14,862 nt of DNA from Euryarchaeota archaeon UBA52. GTDB taxonomy: Archaea > Thermoplasmatota > Poseidoniia > Poseidoniales > Thalassarchaeaceae. Position numbers and translations under genes: made by a program. A model generated the notes under the pieces. That model ran no database searches, had not been told where the DNA came from, and worked only from the letters and a program-made list of their open reading frames with translations. Positions 1 through 7,486 of this stretch are shown here, piece by piece; position 1 is the stretch's first letter, and every line of letters starts with the position of its first letter. Location of the stretch: assembly GCA_002505455.1 (NCBI GenBank), contig DAVB01000030.1:1-14862 (forward strand), given 5' to 3'.

Positions 1-1618
1 CATGAATCCAAGATCCCGTTGCGAGCTCTTCTAACCTGGGAAGATGATCAGTGCCCTTTTCCTCGAGGTACTGCCCAGGCGTCAAGGTCCTGATGGTAGG
101 GTGATCTTGCAACGCATCGAACCACTCGTGAAGGAATTCTCTGCCATTGTCACTAGCGCCGAAACCACTCATGAAGAGCCAATTCTCTCCATCAGCCGCC
201 ACTGTTAGCAGGTGATCTTCAGGATTTCCTCCAGCATTTATGACGTCATTCCTCCTGTCCTCCACCTGCGAGATGAAATCGGCCACAGCATCCTCCACAT
301 CCATGTCCCCATAGGTGAATGCAATTCTGTCAGATATCCCCGTCTCCCTGAACACCATCATCATCTCCTGCCCCTCGGATTCAACCACCCATGGGGTCGT
401 GATGTCCATGGTGGAGGCATCAGATGGATTTCCACCGCCCAACTTGACAGACTGGGATAGAACTTGCTTATCACTCACAGCCCACTGTATGCCGTTCCCC
501 GCCATCGGTGCGATTACCGATTGAGAGACCGCTTGTTCGGAGGGCCACATCCCGCTGGGCCTTATGCCTGTACTGACCTCGAAAAGATCCAGTCCTTCCG
601 AGACTTGGTCTTCCACGTCAGATATCCACGCATCCTTCTCAACGGGTATCCCATCTTCCATAGTCCAGCCAGGCATGGCTAGGAGAGGCATAATGGGGTG
701 ATATTTCGGAGTCGTCGTCAGCTCTACTTGGGATGTATTGGCCAGATTTGAGTACAAAGGCATGACATTGAGCATCTGTTCGCTCTGATACGAAAGAACC
801 ACCTCAAGATCATTCACCGTGTACGGTGCCTGCTTCTCAAATATGGATTGCATTTCAGCACTTGCAGCAGTTTGCGTGAGGAGGTAATCATAATCACCCA
901 TCACCAAGGGGCCAGAGTTCTGGAAGAGGTGGAATAGAACAGTCGCGTCAAGGAGGTGTTGAGGGTGGAATATCACTGATGATTTAGGGCTACGTGAATC
1001 TCCAGGGTCGGCCTGATACGGCCTGACAAAAGAGGGATCGCTGTTGTCTCTTCCATCCTTTAGATCCCCAAATGAACTGCTAGCGGGCTCCATCCAACCT
1101 AGCTCCGGATGCTCTCCATCCACGCCATATACCCAAGGTTGTATTCTGAAATACTCGAACATCATTTGTGCGAGTTCCCATTCACTCAGATCGGTTGGAT
1201 AGCCTGTCGCATATCCGTCTCCGTCCGTAACCCAATTCGACTTTGCAAGAGCTAGATGCAGATCCATGGTGGTCGGGTCGCTGTAATCTTCAAGCTGCTC
1301 TATCAATGATGGAACGATGTTGTAGGTCACGTTCGTGCCGGGGTACATCCCCAAGATGCCAGGGCTGTCTATGTACTCATGACTCCCGTGCACCCTAACC
1401 CATGGCAACTCGTAAAATCCAGATTCTATGTTCTTGTAATATGGTTGATGCATGTGAAGAATTATTGCTAGATTGATGGCACCGTGGTCTTCTGTATCAG
1501 TCGAATCAGCAGATGCTGGAATCACACCACTAAGAGGCACAGACACCATAATTGCCACAAGAGCAAGACCCACAAACCTTCTTTCCCGATAATCTCCGAC
1601 CGACCTACTCATCTCCAT
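1..1618 (-). CDS. Secreted GH57 glycoside hydrolase (amylopullulanase / alpha-amylase type), 3' end outside window
   Basis: The reading frame is open from the ATG at 1618-1616 to the left edge (539 codons), so the C-terminal part is missing. Residues 1-37 form a Sec signal peptide: basic ERR, hydrophobic core, likely cleavage after Ala-Ser-Ala37. The five GH57 conserved regions are visible in order: HQPYY at residue 57; TTTPKYHPIMPLL at about 301; GMWPSEQ with the expected nucleophile Glu361; RETGISDRIAF with the expected acid/base Asp430; DGENW at 476. The last visible residues, GSWIH, match the usual end of the catalytic barrel. These motifs fit the amylopullulanase/alpha-amylase branch, which hydrolyses alpha-1,4 and often alpha-1,6 bonds of starch-like glucans; exact specificity cannot be read. 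It is divergent from malQ and would supply maltodextrins to the transporter encoded nearby. A second ATG at 1612 is a possible alternative start. Confidence 0.93.
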   Translation of the reverse strand, partial: MEMSRSVGDYRERRFVGLALVAIMVSVPLSGVIPASADSTDTEDHGAINLAIILHMHQPYYKNIESGFYELPWVRVHGSHEYIDSPGILGMYPGTNVTYNIVPSLIEQLEDYSDPTTMDLHLALAKSNWVTDGDGYATGYPTDLSEWELAQMMFEYFRIQPWVYGVDGEHPELGWMEPASSSFGDLKDGRDNSDPSFVRPYQADPGDSRSPKSSVIFHPQHLLDATVLFHLFQNSGPLVMGDYDYLLTQTAASAEMQSIFEKQAPYTVNDLEVVLSYQSEQMLNVMPLYSNLANTSQVELTTTPKYHPIMPLLAMPGWTMEDGIPVEKDAWISDVEDQVSEGLDLFEVSTGIRPSGMWPSEQAVSQSVIAPMAGNGIQWAVSDKQVLSQSVKLGGGNPSDASTMDITTPWVVESEGQEMMMVFRETGISDRIAFTYGDMDVEDAVADFISQVEDRRNDVINAGGNPEDHLLTVAADGENWLFMSGFGASDNGREFLHEWFDALQDHPTIRTLTPGQYLEEKGTDHLPRLEELATGSWIH

Positions 1619-1647
1619 CACGCCTGTACTATAGGATGCTAGTAAGA

Positions 1648-1656
1648 GCATATAGG
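1648..1656 (-). promoter_or_regulatory. Possible TATA box of the GH57 gene
   Basis: On the minus strand this reads CCTATATGC, preceded by the purine-rich GATTGAAA, which could act as a BRE. Its centre is about 34 nt upstream of the GH57 ATG, so archaeal initiation about 25 nt downstream would leave a leader of under 10 nt. The match is to a short degenerate motif, so confidence is low. Confidence 0.3.
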
Positions 1657-1667
1657 TTTCAATCTCG

Positions 1668-1686
1668 CACTAAAGAATTGTTAGTG
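1668..1686. repeat. Perfect inverted repeat CACTAA-N7-TTAGTG, candidate operator
   Basis: Two perfect 6-bp arms (1668-1673 and 1681-1686) flank a 7-nt spacer. The centre, 1677, lies within 2 nt of the midpoint of the divergent intergenic region (1679) and between the two TATA-like elements. This is the geometry of a dimeric repressor or activator site serving both genes. It is not the TATCAC-N5-GTGATA box known for the Thermococcales sugar regulator TrmBL1. Arms of this length can occur by chance. Confidence 0.4.
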
Positions 1687-1708
1687 ACCTCTAATCGGCG
1701 AACATCCC

Positions 1709-1716
1709 ATTTATCT
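1709..1716 (+). promoter_or_regulatory. Possible TATA box of malQ
   Basis: ATTTATCT lies with its centre about 27 nt upstream of the malQ GTG, the distance expected for a leaderless archaeal transcript starting at or next to the start codon. There is no ribosome binding site in between, which is consistent. The motif is short and degenerate. Confidence 0.3.
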
Positions 1717-1739
1717 GCTGGCTTCACTGCGAAAGTAGA

Positions 1740-3110
1740 GTGAGGGCCGCTGGAATCCTGCTTCCAATCCAGTCCATTCCGAGGAGCGATGCGCCGGGCG
1801 GCCTCAGGGAGGCCAGTATCCGTGCGATAGATGCCCTCGCTTCTTTCGGTATCGGAGTCTGGCAGATACTCCCACTGAACCCTCCAGATTTCGTAGGCTC
1901 CCCGTATGCAAGCCCTTCTGCTTTTGCAATGGATCCTGAATTACTCCATGGTCTCGCGGGGGATGTAAGAGACCCATCCAGACATGATTTGGATACTTGG
2001 CTTGAAAACTCCGAATGGGTAGACTCATGGGCATTATTCAGGATACTGAAGTCGATCGATCCAAGGAGCTGGGTGAAATGGGGTCGTTGGTCTGACCCCT
2101 CGGCCCAGGAACTCAACCACCTTAGATTAGAAAACGAAGAGCAATATTGGCGCGAAATCAGCATACAGTGGAAACTTGAGCATGCTATGGAAATAATCGA
2201 GGCCCATGCACGTGAGAATGGCGTCCTTATGCTTGGCGATATTCCACTCTACATAGCGCATGATTCTGCGGACATGTGGCACAGCAAGGAACTATTCAAC
2301 ATAGGACCAGATGGGGAACCACTTGAGCGCTCAGGCGCTCCCCCCGATTCATTCAATCCCCTTGGACAACTTTGGGGCAACCCCACATACGCGTGGCCAG
2401 TACACCAGAAATCCGGCTACGCGTGGTGGAAGAAAAGGGTCGAGACAGCTTCACGTAGAACGCCAGGGATTCGGATAGACCATTTCATCGGACTTGCCGA
2501 ATACTGGGCAATACCACCTGAGGCTGAGGATGCACGCGGTGGCCGTTGGGCGGATGGCCCGGGCGCATCGCTAATGGATGCGATAATCGACTCCTCGGAT
2601 TTCCTAATTGCTGAGGATCTGGGCATGGCCGGTGATGCTGCAATCAGGCTCAGGGACGCCTACAACTTGCATGGGATGTCAATACTTCAGTTCGGATGGG
2701 ACCACGATGCGCCCCCGCATCATCTCAACCACATCCCCGAGAGAGTGGTCGCATACACGGGTACGCACGACAACGATACTTTCGCAGGATGGTATTCGAA
2801 GATTGGGCCGGATGACAGGAGAAGGGTGAGGGCGTCCCTCGACTGTAATTCCGCGGATGTACCGATGGAGGCGGTGAAGAGGCTCATGTCTTCAAAAGCG
2901 GAAATTGTGATCATACCCCTGCAGGATGTTTTGGGGCTCGGCAGCTCTGCAAGGATCAACACACCGGGACTTGTCAGCAAGAGAAATTGGTCATGGATGG
3001 CCCCAGATCATTGGGAATCCCACCATTCATGGTCGTGGCTTTCCGAATCGGTGAAATCCTCCGGCCGCTCGCCATGGTATGATGGCCGAGAATCTAGTCT
3101 TGGGTATTGA
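1740..3110 (+). CDS. malQ: 4-alpha-glucanotransferase (GH77, amylomaltase)
   Basis: This cytoplasmic enzyme transfers alpha-1,4-glucan segments between maltodextrins and releases glucose. The 456-residue product is a little shorter than typical bacterial amylomaltases (about 500). GH77 landmarks are clear: N-terminal RAAGILLPIQSIP; SPYASPSAFA at 54-63; GAPPDSFNPLGQLWGNP at 199-215; nucleophile Asp247 in GIRIDHF; acid/base Glu292 in LIAEDLG; transition-state Asp344 in GTHDND; C-terminal NTPG. The GTG start is chosen because the family's N-terminal motif begins immediately after it and no earlier start would add recognisable sequence. There is no Shine-Dalgarno site; a TATA-like element 27 nt upstream suggests leaderless transcription. 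The 3' end overlaps the ROK kinase gene by 32 nt, which implies co-transcription and probably translational coupling. There is no signal peptide. Confidence 0.95.
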   Translation: MRAAGILLPIQSIPRSDAPGGLREASIRAIDALASFGIGVWQILPLNPPDFVGSPYASPSAFAMDPELLHGLAGDVRDPSRHDLDTWLENSEWVDSWALFRILKSIDPRSWVKWGRWSDPSAQELNHLRLENEEQYWREISIQWKLEHAMEIIEAHARENGVLMLGDIPLYIAHDSADMWHSKELFNIGPDGEPLERSGAPPDSFNPLGQLWGNPTYAWPVHQKSGYAWWKKRVETASRRTPGIRIDHFIGLAEYWAIPPEAEDARGGRWADGPGASLMDAIIDSSDFLIAEDLGMAGDAAIRLRDAYNLHGMSILQFGWDHDAPPHHLNHIPERVVAYTGTHDNDTFAGWYSKIGPDDRRRVRASLDCNSADVPMEAVKRLMSSKAEIVIIPLQDVLGLGSSARINTPGLVSKRNWSWMAPDHWESHHSWSWLSESVKSSGRSPWYDGRESSLGY

Positions 3111-3858
3111 TATTGGAGGCTCTTCCGTAAAAGGGGCAATTGTAGACGTCAACGCCGGATGCATCGTGAGCCAAAGATGCACCATTGAGCACGAACCGCT
3201 CCCCTCCCTCGCAAGAATAACTGAGTCCATAACGACCATCATTCATGAGGTCCAATACAAAGGCAAAGACATAGGAGTGGGATTCCCAGGTGTTGTGTCG
3301 GATTACGAGGTAATCAATGGCCCCAACATGGGCAATGACATTAGACACGGGTCTCTCATCGATTCATTATCTGAAAATGGGTTATCTTCCACATTGCTGA
3401 ATGACGCCGACTCAGCACTCTACCATGCAATCAGGAATTACAAGAAATACTCGGTAACAGAAACAATCCTCCTCATAACAATAGGCACTTCCCTCGGCAC
3501 AGCCGTATCTCAACGAGGACGCCTTCTCAGGAATGTCGAGCTTGGCAGACTGTTGAATGAGGACGGCGTCCGCATCGATCAGACGGCTAGTGCAAGGGCC
3601 CTGAGGGAAGGTGGCATGGACATGAGAAGTTGGACCAAGAACCTCTCATTGGCCATCACGAGAATAGCCTCATGCGTTTCCCCGGAGATTATTCTACTCG
3701 GTGGTGGAATCACCGAGCAACCAGAATCATGGTTCGATATGGTCGATGTGGATTGGACTGTAAAATTGGCACCTGATTCCAATCAAGCCGGCCTCTTAGG
3801 GGCAGCGTGCTGGCATAACGACTCAAAAAATGAGGCACTGGGCAGAAGTCTCCCTTAA
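3079..3858 (+). CDS. ppgK: ROK-family glucokinase, polyphosphate-glucokinase (PPGK) type
   Basis: The predicted role is phosphorylation of glucose released by MalQ and the alpha-glucosidase. The 259-residue protein has the N-terminal phosphate-binding motif LGIDIGGSSVKGAIVDV (8-24), GVGFPGVV (66-73), the catalytic-Asp motif LLNDADSA (D109), a second phosphate loop ILLITIGTSLGTAV (130-143), a sugar-contacting VELGRL Glu154, and LLGGG (206-210). The CxCGxxGCxE zinc motif of classical ROK kinases and repressors is absent, and there is no N-terminal DNA-binding domain. This pattern and length match polyphosphate glucokinases, which can use polyphosphate and/or ATP; phosphoryl-donor choice cannot be decided from sequence. 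The symbol is therefore by family resemblance. Two adjacent ATG codons (3079, 3082) are possible starts; both lie inside malQ, so translation is probably coupled. Confidence 0.85.
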   Translation: MMAENLVLGIDIGGSSVKGAIVDVNAGCIVSQRCTIEHEPLPSLARITESITTIIHEVQYKGKDIGVGFPGVVSDYEVINGPNMGNDIRHGSLIDSLSENGLSSTLLNDADSALYHAIRNYKKYSVTETILLITIGTSLGTAVSQRGRLLRNVELGRLLNEDGVRIDQTASARALREGGMDMRSWTKNLSLAITRIASCVSPEIILLGGGITEQPESWFDMVDVDWTVKLAPDSNQAGLLGAACWHNDSKNEALGRSLP

Positions 3859-3925
3859 ATTACAAAATTTACACTACCATATTGTTACCAATTGAGTTAA
3901 TATTGTACTAAGTTACCCCAAACGC
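3859..3925 (+). promoter_or_regulatory. malE promoter region
   Basis: This 67-nt gap is strikingly AT-rich compared with the genes around it. GTTAATATTG (3896-3905) is centred about 25 nt upstream of the malE ATG, the spacing of an archaeal TATA box for a leaderless transcript, and no Shine-Dalgarno sequence precedes the ATG. A second AT-rich block, AATTACAAAATTTA, lies at 3857-3870. An internal promoter would let the binding protein and transporter be expressed above malQ and the kinase. Confidence 0.5.
3879..3906. repeat. Direct repeat ATATTGT, 21-nt period, candidate operator half-sites
   Basis: ATATTGT occurs at 3879-3885 and again at 3900-3906, start to start 21 nt, two turns of B-DNA. 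The downstream copy overlaps the proposed malE TATA box. GTTACC likewise occurs at 3884-3889 and 3912-3917. Sites on the same DNA face around a TATA box could bind a regulator, but AT-rich sequence yields such repeats by chance. Confidence 0.3.
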
Positions 3926-5851
3926 ATGGACAACAAAATTCTGTCCCTCTTGCTAAGCATGCTGATGGTCTCGATGGCCGCTGCAGGGTGTCTCGGCGGA
4001 GATGATGACGACACGACAACGACCGACGTAGACGGCTGTACGGATAGCACCGCTACGAATTACAACCCCGATGCGACAGTGGATGACGGTACATGCACAT
4101 TCCCGCCATTGGCCGGGTGCATGGACTCAGAGGCCAGCAACTATGACGAAGCAGCAGTCGAGGACGACGGCTCATGCACATACAGCCTGACTGTATGGCA
4201 CTCATACGCGCTAGACTCGACCGAGGAGGAGGCTTTCAACAACGTCATAGCGGCGTTCGAGGCCTCACATGCCAACTATGACCTCGACGTCCAGTACGTT
4301 CCATTCGACGATCTGAAGCCGCAGTACGTGACTGCAGCACAGGCCGGCGAGGCTCCAGACGTGTTCCGCCTTCAGAATGATGCGCTGGGAGAAGTCGCCG
4401 CAAACAACGTCGGCGGCGTTTCAATCATCGAGGACCTCGCTCCATACATGACTCCAGCAGAGCTTGCAGCATATGGAACGTCGATGTCGGGCGTCACAGT
4501 CAACGGCGAGATACTCGGGCTACCGCAGTCCGGGGATTCCTTGGCACTGTACTACAACAAGGACGTACTCGACCTCGTAGGCGTCGATTACACCAACATC
4601 TCCGAGTGGTCCTTCACAGAGTTTTACACTGCTGCCGTAACGGTTAGCATGGCCTCCGAGAACCATTGGGGACTCTGCTTCCCCTACAAGGCTGCATACC
4701 AGTTCTGGCCATGGCTGACAGGATACGGCGGATCGATCTTCGACGATTCCGGCAACCCCACAATCAACAGTCCCAGCACCGTCTCGGCGATCCAGACGAT
4801 CCAGCTGGCCCTGTACGGACAGCCAGCAGGCGGCACAGGAGTTTTGCCTGATGGCAGCTCACCAGCCGTGCTCAAGGCCGGCTGCGACTGGGGCAACATG
4901 GAGGACATGTTCAAGGACAACGAAGTTGCCTTCATCATCCAGGGACCATGGGCGTACGGCGGCATCGAGGCCTCCAACGTCAACTTCGGCCACACTGTGA
5001 TGCCCCTCTCGGTACTTGAGATTCCATTCAGCCCATTCGTGGGTATGAAGGGATGGTCCGTGTCCTCTGGATCGGACTCCAAGGCCGCTGCAGTGACTCT
5101 GACGAAGTACCTCTCAGGATATGACAGCCAGGTCGAATTCGCAAAGACCGCAAAGCTCCTGCCAGTCATGCCCTCCGTTCTGGAGCACCCAGACGTAGCC
5201 AGCGACTCCGTAGTCGCGGGCTTCGGCGCTCAGATGGCCAGAGGCTTCGGAGCACCTGCATACTCAGCAATGGGATCCATATGGGGCCCTGTGGACTCTA
5301 TGCTCGCAGACGTCTTCGACAACGGGATGGCTCCAGCCGACGCAGCTCGAAAGGCGCAGGCCGCCATAGAAAAGGCACTCGGAATACCGCTGACAGTCGA
5401 TGACGACGCTGACGACGACGGATACTCCATCGACGGCGCCGATGCAGACTGCAACGACAATGACGCCACCGTCTACCCCGGCGCCGATGATCCGGAGGGT
5501 GATGGAATCGATCAGAACTGCGACGGCATCGACGGTGTCGACGTCTCGGTCACTGTGACTCTGATGGTTCACACGGATGACAGTTCGATCACCGCTGTGA
5601 ATTTCAAGGGAGCATACGGCGGCTGGGCTCTAGAGTCAGGTACCCAGGACGGCATGATGTGGACCGTGGAGATAACCACCAACCCAGGCACATACGAATG
5701 GGGTGCAGAAGATCAGGGAGCTAACTGGCTCGGCACCAGCTGCGAGGATGTAGATGGAAACGTCTCTGATGATGGAAGCAACTGCGAGTTCACCGTGGCA
5801 GCTGATGGCACGGTAACTGGGCAGACCAAGCTCCATGTCATGGCCATGTAA
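3926..5851 (+). CDS. malE: Maltodextrin-binding lipoprotein of ABC transporter, with extra Cys-repeat, MopE-like and carbohydrate-binding-like domains
   Basis: This is the extracytoplasmic solute-binding protein for the MalFGK transporter. Residues 1-21 are a lipoprotein signal; AAAGC gives lipidated Cys22, followed by an Asp/Thr-rich linker. Two tandem GCxD...NY...DDGxC units lie at 37-58 and 64-86. The SBP_bac_1-type domain covers about 87-487 (LTVWHSY, GEAPDVFRLQ, GLPQSGDSLALYYNKD, FIIQGPWAYGG). Residues 492-536 hold a MopE-like metal-binding motif (DADCNDNDATVYPGADD ... GIDQNCDG). Residues ~540-639 form a beta-rich domain (VTVTLMVHTDD, GAYGGWALE, MMWTVEITTNPGTYEWG) resembling starch-binding E-set/CBM20/48-like modules; the exact family is not certain. 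At 641 residues it is far longer than a normal MalE (about 400). Codons are more GC-rich (GAC, GCC, AAC, CTC) than in neighbouring genes, which suggests high expression. Maltodextrin specificity is inferred from neighbours; another glucoside is possible. Confidence 0.92.
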   Translation: MDNKILSLLLSMLMVSMAAAGCLGGDDDDTTTTDVDGCTDSTATNYNPDATVDDGTCTFPPLAGCMDSEASNYDEAAVEDDGSCTYSLTVWHSYALDSTEEEAFNNVIAAFEASHANYDLDVQYVPFDDLKPQYVTAAQAGEAPDVFRLQNDALGEVAANNVGGVSIIEDLAPYMTPAELAAYGTSMSGVTVNGEILGLPQSGDSLALYYNKDVLDLVGVDYTNISEWSFTEFYTAAVTVSMASENHWGLCFPYKAAYQFWPWLTGYGGSIFDDSGNPTINSPSTVSAIQTIQLALYGQPAGGTGVLPDGSSPAVLKAGCDWGNMEDMFKDNEVAFIIQGPWAYGGIEASNVNFGHTVMPLSVLEIPFSPFVGMKGWSVSSGSDSKAAAVTLTKYLSGYDSQVEFAKTAKLLPVMPSVLEHPDVASDSVVAGFGAQMARGFGAPAYSAMGSIWGPVDSMLADVFDNGMAPADAARKAQAAIEKALGIPLTVDDDADDDGYSIDGADADCNDNDATVYPGADDPEGDGIDQNCDGIDGVDVSVTVTLMVHTDDSSITAVNFKGAYGGWALESGTQDGMMWTVEITTNPGTYEWGAEDQGANWLGTSCEDVDGNVSDDGSNCEFTVAADGTVTGQTKLHVMAM

Positions 5852-5894
5852 TTGGCCTGTTGACTAATCAGGAATAACTGAGGTAAAACGCAAC

Positions 5895-5900
5895 AAGGAG
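5895..5900 (+). promoter_or_regulatory. Shine-Dalgarno site deciding the malF start
   Basis: AAGGAG lies 8 nt before GTG 5909. The alternative GTG at 5900 overlaps the last base of this motif and so would have no usable ribosome binding site. This argues for initiation at 5909, which removes three residues from the longer reading. The first genes of the units lack such sites, so this is an internal operon signal. Confidence 0.55.
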
Positions 5901-5908
5901 TGAGGGCG

Positions 5909-7486
5909 GTGAAGGGTCAGACGGCGGGAATATCCGCCACTGCCCTCCTCGCTCTCCTCCTCCTTTCCATTCCCACGGCGCAAGCCGCCCCCCCTCCAGT
6001 CTCGGAGACATCCATAGACGGCGATGTCGATCTCAACAATAGAGTCAGATACGCCTTCCAGACGGTGCCTGAGGCCGTTAAGTACGACATCTATTACAGC
6101 ACCGAGACATTCTCCAATCTGACGGAAATAGTCCCGACTACTTCCTCAGTAACCGGTTTCCCCGATGCGTGGATAACCGTCTCTCAAGAGCCAGCAGACG
6201 ACCCCTCGATCCAAGAGACGCTCAAGTTCTTTCGATGTTGGTGGTCTCTGAATCCAATTCCAGACAGCCTCGCTGCTGATTTCCAGGCCGAGGAGGGATG
6301 GCTTGAACCAACCTTCTCAGTCGGTATGCCCGTGATTCCTCCCGATGCGGTAACAGTGATCTGCGATCTCCCAGGCATAGTCCGGGGTCAAGAGGTATAT
6401 GTGGCGACAGTTGCAATCGGCGAGGACGGCTCTTCGGTCGACGAGGGCCTCGAGGTATTGTCAGCAATAACCACCGCTGAGTCCGAAAGACCACCTGATC
6501 CCGACATGACTCCAGTCTACATCGCCATCGGGGTCATCGTAGGAGGCCTTTGCCTTACGGCAATAGTGCTCTATTTCCTGTCCCCGAGTCGACGAGAGAG
6601 GAGCGGCTACCTCTTCGTTTTGCCCGCAATCCTCCTATTGGCCACACTCACCTTCTATCCCGTGGGCTACGGCATATACCTCTCCTTCACAGATGAATCC
6701 GCTGAAAATTATGGCGAGGGGGAATTCGTCGGTCTGGACAACTATGAGCTTCTGTTCTCGGATGAGAGGGATTACGACGGTGATGGAGACCCCGGTTTCT
6801 GGCGCACTTTCACATTCACCCTCATCTGGACCTTCGGCTGTGTGATTATGCATATGCTGCTGGGCGTTCTTTTCGCTATGCTTCTCGAAAGCGGCATAAT
6901 CGGGAAGGTTGCTTGGCGTACGATACTCCTGATACCGTGGGCCGTACCGGGGTACATCTCGGTGATAATGTGGAGGGGAATGCTCAACAGATTTGGTTGG
7001 GTCAATGGAATTCTCACTTCCGATATCGATTATCTGGGGCTTGATAACTGGGCTAAATTCTCCGTCATCTTCGTCAATATCTGGATGGGTTTCTCATTCA
7101 TGACCATGACTACGTCCGGAGCATTGGCAGGCATACCCAGGGACATGTACGAGGCGGCCAACATAGATGGCGTGGGCAGGTATCATCGTTTCAGGCATCT
7201 CACGCTACCTCAACTGATGCCCGCACTGGTCCCCCTTTCTCTACTTGGCATGATCTGGACCTTCAATCTCTTCCATGTCATCTTCCTGATGACCGGCGGC
7301 GGTCCCGACAGATTCTACGGGGAGCCAGGCGTCACCGACATACTCGTCACTTTCGTTTACGATGTCGCATTCATAGACGGCGAGTACGGCTTAGGAGCAG
7401 CATGGTCGGTCATAATTTTCCTGATGCTAATCGTCTTTAGTACAGCATATCTCGTAGTGACAAAGGCAGGAGAGGTGGACGGATGA
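5909..7486 (+). CDS. malF: Maltodextrin ABC transporter permease MalF with N-terminal secreted ectodomain
   Basis: This is one of two membrane permease subunits. From GTG 5909 the product has 525 residues (528 from GTG 5900). Residues 1-27 form a signal peptide (ATALLALLLLSIPTAQA), followed by ~170 exported residues with a fibronectin-III-like pattern (VRYAFQTVPEAVKYDIYYS ... GQEVYVATVA) and three Cys, then a membrane span (YIAIGVIVGGLCLTAIVLYF). The MalF-type permease core follows: SGYLFVLPAILLLATLTFYP, TFTFTLIWTFGCVIMHMLLG, TILLIPWAVPGYISVIMW, and the EAA cytoplasmic loop MYEAANIDGVGRYHRFRHLTLP at about 413-434, which contacts MalK. The C-terminal MTGGGP and last span are typical. An acidic DYDGDGD loop (about 288-294) might bind calcium. 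Position directly after malE and 4-nt overlap with malG support one operon. The N-terminal ectodomain is unusual for the family. Confidence 0.92.
   Translation: MKGQTAGISATALLALLLLSIPTAQAAPPPVSETSIDGDVDLNNRVRYAFQTVPEAVKYDIYYSTETFSNLTEIVPTTSSVTGFPDAWITVSQEPADDPSIQETLKFFRCWWSLNPIPDSLAADFQAEEGWLEPTFSVGMPVIPPDAVTVICDLPGIVRGQEVYVATVAIGEDGSSVDEGLEVLSAITTAESERPPDPDMTPVYIAIGVIVGGLCLTAIVLYFLSPSRRERSGYLFVLPAILLLATLTFYPVGYGIYLSFTDESAENYGEGEFVGLDNYELLFSDERDYDGDGDPGFWRTFTFTLIWTFGCVIMHMLLGVLFAMLLESGIIGKVAWRTILLIPWAVPGYISVIMWRGMLNRFGWVNGILTSDIDYLGLDNWAKFSVIFVNIWMGFSFMTMTTSGALAGIPRDMYEAANIDGVGRYHRFRHLTLPQLMPALVPLSLLGMIWTFNLFHVIFLMTGGGPDRFYGEPGVTDILVTFVYDVAFIDGEYGLGAAWSVIIFLMLIVFSTAYLVVTKAGEVDG

Larger units (their letters stand above)
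1619..1739. promoter_or_regulatory. Divergent promoter region between GH57 gene and malQ
   Basis: These 121 bases separate two divergent alpha-glucan genes and hold no ORF of interest. They contain one TATA-like element for each direction and a perfect inverted repeat close to the exact midpoint, each annotated separately. No Shine-Dalgarno sequence precedes either start codon, which fits leaderless or very short-leader transcripts. The shared location suggests joint control of extracellular hydrolysis and intracellular processing; that is inference. Confidence 0.55.

Noticed and set aside
212..682. Three short plus-strand ORFs near the left edge
   Set aside because: They are antisense to the GH57 catalytic motifs (regions 3-5), which are unambiguous on the minus strand.
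1619..3925. TrmB/TGM-type maltodextrin box (TATCAC-N5-GTGATA)
   Set aside because: No such motif was seen by eye in either intergenic region; the palindrome present has different arms and spacing.
4684..5169. 161-codon minus-strand ORF inside malE
   Set aside because: It is antisense to a GC-rich, codon-biased gene; such genes leave long open antisense frames. Its translation shows no domain or low-entropy motif, while the sense frame is a clear SBP.
5856..5872. Hairpin CCTG-N9-CAGG between malE and malF
   Set aside because: Only 4 bp of stem with no T-run; too weak to call a terminator or attenuator.
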